Source of the DNA: Gp6-AA40 sp035764385
GTDB lineage: Bacteria; Acidobacteriota; Vicinamibacteria; Vicinamibacterales; UBA2999
NCBI GenBank assembly: GCA_035764385.1
Contig: DASTZI010000099.1
Span: forward strand, 1-7,099
Direction: 5' to 3'
Length of the DNA: 7,099 bases
A program made the translations under genes and the position numbers. This document shows positions 1 to 5,461 of the stretch, one piece after another. Every line of letters begins with the position of its first letter. Position 1 is the first letter of the stretch. The notes below the pieces were generated by a model. That model had not been told where the DNA came from. It saw only the letters and a list, made by a program, of their open reading frames with translations, and ran no database searches.

Positions 1-233
1 CGCCGTGGGTTCACGGCGTTGCGCCGGCACTGATCATGACCGCCGAACTGGATCCACTGATCGACGAAGGCGAGGCCTACGCGCGGCGTCTACGAGGTGC
101 GCGGGTACCGGTGGACTATCAGGTGGTACCCGGGATGGTGCACGGCTTTCTGACCATGGGCGGGAAAGTCGATGCGGCCAATCGCGCGGTCGCGACGATT
201 GCCTCGACGCTGAGCCGCTCCTGGTCCGCCTAA
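1..233 (+). CDS. Alpha/beta-hydrolase (HSL-type esterase), 3' end only
   Basis: This is the C-terminal part of a serine esterase of the hormone-sensitive-lipase (alpha/beta hydrolase fold-3) family, which hydrolyses short acyl esters in the cytoplasm. The frame is open from base 3 and gives 76 residues before a TAA at 231. Two parts of the catalytic triad are visible. The acid is the Asp of TAELDPLIDEG (codon 51-53), and the base is the His of GMVHGF (codon 141-143). The nucleophile motif GDSAG and the HGG oxyanion motif would lie upstream, outside the window. The block APALIMTAELDPL followed by DEGEAYARRL is typical of this family. An internal ATG at 36 is not a real start, because the conserved strand continues upstream of it. 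The last residues and the stop codon are encoded inside a palindromic repeat (223-242), so the natural C-terminus may have been altered when the repeat arrived. The substrate cannot be inferred. Confidence 0.9.
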   Translation, partial: PWVHGVAPALIMTAELDPLIDEGEAYARRLRGARVPVDYQVVPGMVHGFLTMGGKVDAANRAVATIASTLSRSWSA

Positions 234-242
234 AGGCGGACC
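223..242. repeat. REP-like palindrome, hairpin 1, with the stop codon in its loop
   Basis: The arms GGTCCGCC (223-230) and GGCGGACC (235-242) pair perfectly over 8 bp around the tetraloop TAAA. The TAA of the loop is the esterase stop codon. The arm sequence nearly recurs in the neighbouring palindrome at 253-268, so together they look like a two-unit repetitive extragenic palindrome. It could also act as a transcription terminator for either convergent gene, although no T-run follows. Confidence 0.75.
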
Positions 243-252
243 CCACCGGTGT

Positions 253-268
253 GGTCCGGCGCCGGACC
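253..268. repeat. REP-like palindrome, hairpin 2 (possible bidirectional terminator)
   Basis: GGTCCGGC followed directly by GCCGGACC is a perfect 16-bp palindrome. As RNA it would fold as a 6-bp stem with a GCGC loop. It ends one base before the hupE-like stop codon (269-271) and lies ten bases after hairpin 1. Its arms match those of hairpin 1 except for one inner base, so arms of the two units could also pair with each other. It sits between two convergent genes. Confidence 0.7.
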
Positions 269-1348
269 TTAGATCCCTGCAGGAAAAAACACGCGCTGCA
301 CAAACCAGTAGGTACCGGCCGCGATCACGACGATCGAGCCGGCGTACGCGACACGTGCGCCGACCGTAGCGTTCCAGCGGCGCACGAAGGCCAGCGCCGT
401 CGCCACCAGCAGCACGATGAACAACTGACCGATCTCCACGCCGACGTTGAACGAGAACAGCGACCACCCGAGCGCCTCGCGCGGCAGTCCGAACTCGCGC
501 AACACGTTGGCGAAGCCGAAGCCGTGCACGAGGCCGAATGTCAGCGCGATCAGCGCGCGGACGTCACGTCCGCCGCCGCGCACGAGGTTGTCGGCACCGA
601 CAAATACGATGCTCAACGCGATCGCCGGCTCGATGATGTTCGGAGGCGGCGTGACGAGATTGAGCGCGGCCAGCGACAGCGTGATGCTGTGGCCCAGGGT
701 GAAAGCCGTCACGATTTTGAGCAGGGCCTTCCATCCGCCGCCGAGCAGCAGCAGGCCGATCAGAAACAGGATGTGGTCGGGTCCAATCAGAATGTGGTGT
801 ATCCCCGCCGGCACAAACGTTTTGATGACCGCGAGCGCGCCCTGCGTCGTCCCTGTGTAGTAGGTGCGATCGGCATTGTCCACCGCGAGCACGAACTGCT
901 GACGAAGCCGCGCGTCTTCGTACACGTTGACGAACGTCTGGTGCAACCGGTCGTACGGAAACATCACCGCATGGATGCCCAGCGTCGCCGGCCGCGGCGT
1001 ATGAATCCGGAACTGCAGCTGGACGCCCTGGCGCTCTGGAAGCACGTCGACGTCGCCCCACTGAATGACCAGCGGCTGCGCGTCGGCGCGAAGCGATAGC
1101 CGCTGATTGATCAGCGCTGTCAGTCGGTCGAGGTTGCCGAACGCGACGGACCGATCCAGCAGTCGTTCTGGCGTCGCGATGCCGAGATCGTGCGCAACGT
1201 CAATGATGTGGACGACGAGGGTGCCCTCAATAACGTCGCCGCCAACGCGCAGGTCGAGATAGCTGAACGGCGCCGGGTGCGCAGACGCAATCGCCGGGGC
1301 CGCCAGCAGTCCCACCACGAGCAGATTCCTCAGAATCTTGTGGAGCAA
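269..1348 (-). CDS. HupE/UreJ-family membrane protein with secreted N-terminal domain
   Basis: This is a 359-residue inner-membrane protein. Residues 1-23 form a signal peptide (K4 and R7, then a hydrophobic core, cleavage expected after ASA at 21-23). Residues 24 to about 170 form a soluble, probably periplasmic, mainly beta domain. Residues about 175-355 carry around six membrane segments of the HupE/UreJ_2 type. The membrane part has the family's His and Asp signatures: GIHHILIGPDHILF (182-195), TLGHS (217-221) and GLVHGFGFA (272-280). HupE and UreJ proteins linked to hydrogenase and urease are thought to move nickel, but this two-domain form is common without those enzymes, and neither is seen here, so the substrate is unknown. 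The start is TTG at 1348. The frame closes at a TGA just upstream (1355-1357) with no ATG available, and TTG gives a complete signal peptide. It is divergent from the permease gene. Confidence 0.88.
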   Translation of the reverse strand: MLHKILRNLLVVGLLAAPAIASAHPAPFSYLDLRVGGDVIEGTLVVHIIDVAHDLGIATPERLLDRSVAFGNLDRLTALINQRLSLRADAQPLVIQWGDVDVLPERQGVQLQFRIHTPRPATLGIHAVMFPYDRLHQTFVNVYEDARLRQQFVLAVDNADRTYYTGTTQGALAVIKTFVPAGIHHILIGPDHILFLIGLLLLGGGWKALLKIVTAFTLGHSITLSLAALNLVTPPPNIIEPAIALSIVFVGADNLVRGGGRDVRALIALTFGLVHGFGFANVLREFGLPREALGWSLFSFNVGVEIGQLFIVLLVATALAFVRRWNATVGARVAYAGSIVVIAAGTYWFVQRVFFPAGI

Positions 1349-1381
1349 GCGAACTCATTATCCGTTAAGATTCCGCCTCCC
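1349..1381. promoter_or_regulatory. 33-bp divergent intergenic region between hupE-like and lctP-like genes
   Basis: Two start codons face away from each other across 33 bp, so the promoter of each gene must overlap the other's 5' coding region. The spacer is AT-richer than its surroundings. On the minus strand it contains GATAAT, which differs from the -10 consensus at one base, but it lies so close to the TTG start that a transcript from it would be nearly leaderless. On the plus strand no convincing -35/-10 pair or strong Shine-Dalgarno sequence precedes the permease ATG. I assign a regulatory role from position only. Confidence 0.4.
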
Positions 1382-3112
1382 ATGTGGCAACACAACTATG
1401 CGCCGTTGAGCGGAAGCCTGGGTATGTCGGCTGTTGTGGCCGCCATCCCGATCGTCGTCCTCTTTCTCATGCTGGGGGTCTTCCGGAAACCCGCCTGGAT
1501 GTCGGCGGTCGCGGCGCTGATCTCGGCATACATCGTTGCGCTCGCGGTGTACGGCATGCCGGTAAGTCTGGCGATGATCTCGGTGATTTACGGTGCGGCC
1601 TTTGGCCTCTTTCCGATTGCCTGGATCGTATTCGCGGCCATCATGCTGTATCGGCTGGCCGTCGACACCGGCAAGTTCGAGATCATCAAGGACTCGGTCG
1701 GCGGGCTCAGCAGCGACCGCCGGCTGCAGGCGATGTTCATCGCGTTCTCGTTCGGCGCGTTCATCGAAGGGGCCGCGGGTTTCGGCGCGCCAGTCGCGGT
1801 CTCGGGCGCGATGCTCGCGGGGCTCGGTTTCAACCCGTTCTACGCCGCAGGCATCTGTCTTCTCGCCAACACCGCGCCGGTCGCGTTCGGATCGATCGGG
1901 ATTCCCGTGACGACGCTCGCCAACATCACCGGGCTTCCGGTCATGCCGCTCAGTCAGATGGTGGGGCGACTGTGCGCGATGATCTCGCTCTTCATCCCCG
2001 GCTATCTCATCGTCGTGATGGCCGGCGGACGGCGCGCAATGGAAGTGATGCCGGCGATCATCGCGTGCGGCCTGTCGTTTGCCGGGATGCAGTTCACGGT
2101 ATCGAATTTCGTCGGACCGGAGCTGACCGACATCGCCAGCTCGTTGACGTGCATCGCCGTGATGATCCTCGTGATGAAGTTCTGGACGCCGCGCAATGTC
2201 ATGCGCCTCGAAGGCGACACGCCCGCAACCGTGCCATCGTTGGCTCCGCACGGCGTTCGGGTCGAGCGACATGGCAATGTGGCCGTTGCGGTGCGGAAAC
2301 ATTCGGCCGCCGAGATTTTCGCGGCGTGGATGCCGTACCTGCTGCTCGTCGCGTTCGTGCTGGTGTGGGGCGAGGCGGACGTCAAGGCTGCGATTAATCG
2401 CTGGACGAACAGCCTGCTACCCTCGGGGATTCCACGAAGCACCACGCTGCTGAACGGTCTGCTCGTCCCCGGGCTCCACAACATGATTCAGCGTGTGCCG
2501 CCCGTGGTGGCGCAGCCATCCCCGTATGCGGCCGTGTTCGAATTCAACTGGCTGAGCGCCTCCGGGACGTCGTGCTTTCTCGCCACGATCGTCGCGGCAA
2601 TGCTGCTGCGCGTCAGTCCGGCACGGTTCGGGAGGATTTACCTCGCCACGTTCAAACAGCTTGCGCTGCCGATTCTGACAATCGCCTGCATGCTCGCGCT
2701 GGCGTACCTGATGAACTATTCAGGCATGACATCGACGTTAGGACTCGCATTGGCGGCTACTGGACCCGCCTTCCCCTTCTTCAGCGCGGTGCTTGGCTGG
2801 CTCGGCGTCTTCCTGACTGGCAGCGACACGTCTGCCAACGCACTGTTTGGCAACCTTCAAGTGGTCACCGCGAACGCGCTTCATCTGAATCCCGTGTTGA
2901 CCGCGTCAGTCAATTCGGCAGCGGGCGTAATGGGGAAGATGATCTCGATTCAGAGCATTGCGGTCGCGGTTGCAGCGACGGGCATGACGACTGCTGATGA
3001 AGGACGACTGTTTCGATTCACGATCAAACACAGCGTCTTCTTGATGGCCCTGATGGGCGTACTCTCGCTGCTCTTCGCGTACGTTTTTTCCAACTACGTC
3101 CCAACCGTCTGA
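1382..3112 (+). CDS. lctP: L-lactate/glycolate permease (LctP family)
   Basis: This is a 576-residue secondary transporter of the lactate permease family (LldP/GlcA type), which imports L-lactate, and in some members D-lactate or glycolate, with protons. Its length fits the family (about 550-600). The sequence is hydrophobic throughout, with more than ten likely membrane segments. The family's strongest blocks are present: the Gly-rich AFSFGAFIEGAAGFGAPVA (121-139), LTGSDTSANALFGNLQ (478-493) and NSAAGVMGKMISIQSIAVA (511-529). I chose ATG 1382 because the protein then begins MWQHNY, matching the Trp-Gln-x-Asn-Tyr opening of the family. The open frame extends back to 1190, but that part is hydrophilic, Arg-rich and antisense to the hupE-like gene. 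No lactate dehydrogenase (lldD, lutABC, glcDEF) or GntR regulator lies next to it, so substrate choice within the family is open. Confidence 0.93.
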   Translation: MWQHNYAPLSGSLGMSAVVAAIPIVVLFLMLGVFRKPAWMSAVAALISAYIVALAVYGMPVSLAMISVIYGAAFGLFPIAWIVFAAIMLYRLAVDTGKFEIIKDSVGGLSSDRRLQAMFIAFSFGAFIEGAAGFGAPVAVSGAMLAGLGFNPFYAAGICLLANTAPVAFGSIGIPVTTLANITGLPVMPLSQMVGRLCAMISLFIPGYLIVVMAGGRRAMEVMPAIIACGLSFAGMQFTVSNFVGPELTDIASSLTCIAVMILVMKFWTPRNVMRLEGDTPATVPSLAPHGVRVERHGNVAVAVRKHSAAEIFAAWMPYLLLVAFVLVWGEADVKAAINRWTNSLLPSGIPRSTTLLNGLLVPGLHNMIQRVPPVVAQPSPYAAVFEFNWLSASGTSCFLATIVAAMLLRVSPARFGRIYLATFKQLALPILTIACMLALAYLMNYSGMTSTLGLALAATGPAFPFFSAVLGWLGVFLTGSDTSANALFGNLQVVTANALHLNPVLTASVNSAAGVMGKMISIQSIAVAVAATGMTTADEGRLFRFTIKHSVFLMALMGVLSLLFAYVFSNYVPTV

Positions 3113-3121
3113 CGTAACCAT

Positions 3122-3141
3122 CGCGTCGCGTGCGCGACGCG
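3122..3141. terminator. Perfect GC hairpin between convergent genes (terminator candidate 1)
   Basis: CGCGTCGCG (3122-3130) and CGCGACGCG (3133-3141) are perfect reverse complements, giving a stem of up to 9 bp around TG (in practice about 8 bp with a 4-base loop). It lies 9 bp past the permease stop and 30 bp past the transpeptidase stop. There is no following T-run on either strand, so it is not a textbook intrinsic terminator, but position and symmetry suit a bidirectional one. Confidence 0.55.
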
Positions 3142-3142
3142 G

Positions 3143-3165
3143 GCGTCACGACGACCGAGTGACGC
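3143..3165. terminator. Second hairpin in the same convergent gap (terminator candidate 2)
   Basis: GCGTCAC (3143-3149) pairs perfectly with GTGACGC (3159-3165) around a 9-base loop, one base after the first hairpin. The two stems are independent and together occupy most of the 59-bp gap between the permease stop (3112) and the transpeptidase stop (3172). The lack of a T-run leaves their function uncertain. Confidence 0.5.
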
Positions 3166-3171
3166 GCGCGC

Positions 3172-4593
3172 TCACAGTGTTGATTTCCGCACTTCGCGAG
3201 TTGATGCACGTTGGCTGAGGGTGCGGCTCTGGCTTTCATCCAAGTTGTACGGATCGTCGGTGTAGGTCACCGATCCGTCCGGATTGACCCACGCCGTGAA
3301 GTAGCCGATGTGAACTGGCAGGTGCTCCTTCAGCGCAACCGCATGTTCTTGACCGGCGTTCATCGCAGCGGTGATCTTCTCCGCGGTCCATGCCGGATTG
3401 TCGCGCAGCACGTATTGCGCAAGCGCCACGGGATCCTCCAGCCGAATGCATCCGTGACTCAGTGCGCGGCGTTCCTTGTTGAACAGCGCATCCTGCGGCG
3501 TGTCGTGCAAGTACACGTCGAACGGATTCGGGAACTGGAACTTCACGAGCCCGAGCGCGTTGGTGGGTCCAGGCTCCTGCCGGAAATGCAGTCGGGCAAG
3601 AGCGGATTCGTCGTCCCAGTTGACAGCCCCCTCATCGATGACCTGGCCAGATGTTCCAACGACCTGGATGTTCTGCCGCTGGAGATAGCCGGGATCGTCG
3701 ACAAGCTTCGGGAGCATCTCGTTCCGGATGATGCTTTCCGGTACGTTCCAGTTGGGGCTGAAGATGACCGTGGTCATCTCGTCGTTGAAGAGCGGCGTCT
3801 GATGCTTCGGGTCCCCGACGATGACGCGCATCGCGAGAACGGGTGTCTCACCCTCGATCACCTGCATCTGATATGCAGGGACGTTGACAAACACGTATCG
3901 CTCGCCCAGCGCCCGAGGCATCCAGCGCCACCGCGCGAGGTTCATGCGAATGCGATCGAGATGCCCGGTGGGGCTCTGCCGCTCGCGCGCCAGCGCGGTC
4001 TGCAGGCCCTTGTACTGTGGATGCGTCGGTGCGAGCTCCTCGAGCGTCTCGCGAACCTGATTTGACGACTCCGCTTTTGCGAGCTGCCCCGCAAGATCTG
4101 CCTTGTTGTCTGCGCGAATCCAGTTCGTGTCGATCGCTTTCGGATCTCCAGACCAGCCGAGCAGGTCGGCCGCATATTGCAGATAGGCGTAGGTCAGGCG
4201 TGCGTCGAGCTCGGGAATTCTTCCAGTCTCGTATCGATTCTTGTTCTGTTCAGCTTGGGCGACGATCTGCCGAAAACCGTCCGCGCCGTATCGCGCGGGA
4301 TCAAGTCCGTGATCCTCTGCATGCGCCAGCGCGTCGACAAGCGCGTCCAACCGCGGTGACGCGTTGTCGCCGTCGAACCACGCAGGAAGGCTATTTCGCG
4401 ATTCATAGAACTGTCGTTCCGCTTTCCAGAGCGTTGCAGCGAGCCTGCCACGTCCGATCCAGGCCGGCGTGGAAGTGGCGATTCGCTGAAGCGCGGGCAC
4501 ATGCTGCGAATTGTCTGTGTGAGGTCCACGATGGCAGGCAGCGGTCGTCACCGCGACGGCTAATCCGAGGGCACGCACGAGAGGGGTTCCCAT
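3172..4593 (-). CDS. LdtD/YcbB-type L,D-transpeptidase, probable lipoprotein
   Basis: This 473-residue periplasmic enzyme should form 3-3 (meso-DAP to meso-DAP) cross-links in peptidoglycan, as LdtD (YcbB) does. Residues 1-20 look like a lipoprotein signal, with lipobox TAAC and lipidated Cys20; Thr at -3 is atypical. Residues about 45-205 match the LdtD scaffold domain (LPAWFDG at 69-75, HAEDHGLDPARYG at 91-103). Residues about 230-430 are the YkuD catalytic domain, with His363 in YLHDTP and the motif SHGCIRL at 379-385, so Cys382 is the nucleophile and Arg384 is conserved. The capping region (NWNVPESIIRNEMLP, 281-295) is present. Oddly, the peptidoglycan-binding module normally placed between scaffold and catalytic domains is absent: LAPTHPQYKGLQTAL (187-201) leads within about 15 residues to DRIRMNLARWRWMP (213-226). 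This explains the short length (E. coli LdtD is about 615). It lies 30 nt behind the FRG gene and is probably the last gene of the operon. Confidence 0.92.
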   Translation of the reverse strand: MGTPLVRALGLAVAVTTAACHRGPHTDNSQHVPALQRIATSTPAWIGRGRLAATLWKAERQFYESRNSLPAWFDGDNASPRLDALVDALAHAEDHGLDPARYGADGFRQIVAQAEQNKNRYETGRIPELDARLTYAYLQYAADLLGWSGDPKAIDTNWIRADNKADLAGQLAKAESSNQVRETLEELAPTHPQYKGLQTALARERQSPTGHLDRIRMNLARWRWMPRALGERYVFVNVPAYQMQVIEGETPVLAMRVIVGDPKHQTPLFNDEMTTVIFSPNWNVPESIIRNEMLPKLVDDPGYLQRQNIQVVGTSGQVIDEGAVNWDDESALARLHFRQEPGPTNALGLVKFQFPNPFDVYLHDTPQDALFNKERRALSHGCIRLEDPVALAQYVLRDNPAWTAEKITAAMNAGQEHAVALKEHLPVHIGYFTAWVNPDGSVTYTDDPYNLDESQSRTLSQRASTREVRKSTL

Positions 4594-4623
4594 GCCATGC
4601 CCAAGTTTGCAAATTTCAGTCCT

Positions 4624-5424
4624 TCAATCGGGCTTGGCTGATTTCGGCGTGTAGTAACGTTCCAGCCATCGACTGAGTCCGTCCAGGCCTGGAAAGAGCG
4701 TTCGCTCGGTAATGTTTGCCTGATCGAGTTTGTCGCGGACTTCCCACTTCAACTCAGCCGGTACTACCACGCGACGACACAGGTGCGGGTGTTCTTCGAG
4801 CCACTGATCAAGACGAGCGGAAGGATCGGGCATGAGCGAGAACAGCGCAAACTGGTTCAGGATGCGCGTGTCGAGCGACGGCGGTTCCAGAAACAGGACA
4901 AAGGGCTCGCGCGCGAGTGAATCGAACGCCTTGAGCGATTGAAACTCCGCCATCATGTCGATCGTGAACGTCTCCGACTGTTCCTCCTCCAGGATCGCTT
5001 TCAGCCGGCGGGGCAGCAGCTTGTTCGCCTCCACGAAGTTCACACACCAGATGATGCCGTCCCGGTCGTATTCCTCCGGGTGCTCCGTCACGAAGTGAAG
5101 CGCCACGAACGGCGAATAGGTCCAGTCGATGAGCCGTGTCGGCAAGCCGTGATGCTGGCCAAGCGCCAACCAGTGCCAGACAGACTCGACCCCATGGGCC
5201 GGCTGCCAGTGCGCGTATTTGGAGAAGTTGCGCAGCAGCGACTGTTCCAGCGTGTTGACGCGCGCCTGCCCAGCGGCCAGGCGCACCAGGCTGTTCGACA
5301 ATTCGTGCGTCGTCGAGGCCAGGCCTCGGAAGGCGTACGGGGAGCGGAACCGCTGCAGCGCCGGGTTCCACGACTCGGCAAACAGCACCTCATTCAATTC
5401 GCTCCACGTTTTCGGATGGTCCAT
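4624..5424 (-). CDS. FRG-domain-containing protein
   Basis: This is a 266-residue, probably cytoplasmic protein with no signal peptide or membrane segment. It belongs to the FRG-domain family, named for a conserved Phe-Arg-Gly, here in YAFRGLAS with F32 R33 G34. Other family blocks follow: ELSNSLVRL (41-49), LLRNFSKYA (63-71), the strongest signature HHGLPTRLIDWT (91-102) with SPFVALHF after it, DGIIWCVN (122-129), and RILNQFALFSLMP (187-199). The molecular function is not established to my knowledge, and I assign none. I chose ATG 5424 because the conserved Trp of KTWSEL follows at residue 7. The longer frame back to 5553 adds only an Arg/Gly-rich stretch read through the end of the SDR gene. 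A purine tract GGGAGGA abuts the ATG, an unusually short spacing. It lies 37 nt after the SDR stop and 30 nt before the transpeptidase start, so it is probably co-transcribed with both. Confidence 0.9.
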   Translation of the reverse strand: MDHPKTWSELNEVLFAESWNPALQRFRSPYAFRGLASTTHELSNSLVRLAAGQARVNTLEQSLLRNFSKYAHWQPAHGVESVWHWLALGQHHGLPTRLIDWTYSPFVALHFVTEHPEEYDRDGIIWCVNFVEANKLLPRRLKAILEEEQSETFTIDMMAEFQSLKAFDSLAREPFVLFLEPPSLDTRILNQFALFSLMPDPSARLDQWLEEHPHLCRRVVVPAELKWEVRDKLDQANITERTLFPGLDGLSRWLERYYTPKSAKPD

Positions 5425-5453
5425 TCCTCCCGCCTTTCCCGCCCCTCGCGCCC
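5425..5453 (-). promoter_or_regulatory. G-rich leader of the FRG gene: SD plus potential G-quadruplex
   Basis: The minus strand between the SDR stop and the FRG start is almost pure purine. It has four G-runs: complements of CCC at 5451-5453, CCCC at 5442-5445, CCC at 5438-5440 and CCC at 5429-5431. The loops are 5, 1 and 6 nt, which satisfies the canonical intramolecular G-quadruplex pattern. The last run is also part of the Shine-Dalgarno-like GGGAGGA touching the ATG. Folding in mRNA could therefore hide the ribosome-binding site. The pattern is seen directly; the regulatory role is inference. Confidence 0.45.
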
Positions 5454-5461
5454 TTCTCGCC

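Noticed and set aside
5..1099. 364-residue plus-strand open frame, antisense to the hupE-like gene
   Set aside because: It is Arg/Asp/Gln-rich with no domain pattern and no hydrophobic core, and it spans the end of a real gene, a palindromic repeat and the antisense of a clear HupE/UreJ gene. It is a by-product of GC-rich codon use.
269..1348. Nickel-transport or hydrogenase/urease accessory role for the HupE/UreJ-like protein
   Set aside because: No hydrogenase or urease gene is present, and the two-domain architecture is widespread without them. I kept the family name only.
1190..1381. N-terminal extension of the permease frame
   Set aside because: The extra 64 residues are hydrophilic and Arg-rich and antisense to the hupE-like gene. 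LctP proteins begin at the WQxNY segment encoded from 1382.
1358..2302. Long minus-strand frame opposite the lactate permease
   Set aside because: The product is low-complexity Arg/His/Asp-rich and mirrors the permease codons. The plus strand has unmistakable LctP motifs.
1384..2397. 337-residue plus-strand frame inside the permease gene
   Set aside because: It is frame-shifted by two from the permease, Arg-rich, with no recognisable motif. The permease frame is intact from start to stop, so this is not a second gene.
3211..4065. 284-residue plus-strand frame opposite the L,D-transpeptidase
   Set aside because: It has no recognisable domain, and the opposite strand encodes complete scaffold and YkuD domains with the SHGC motif.
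4624..5424. Phage-defence island interpretation based on the FRG protein
   Set aside because: No nuclease, NTPase, toxin-antitoxin, integrase or other defence gene is adjacent, and base composition and spacing match the neighbours.
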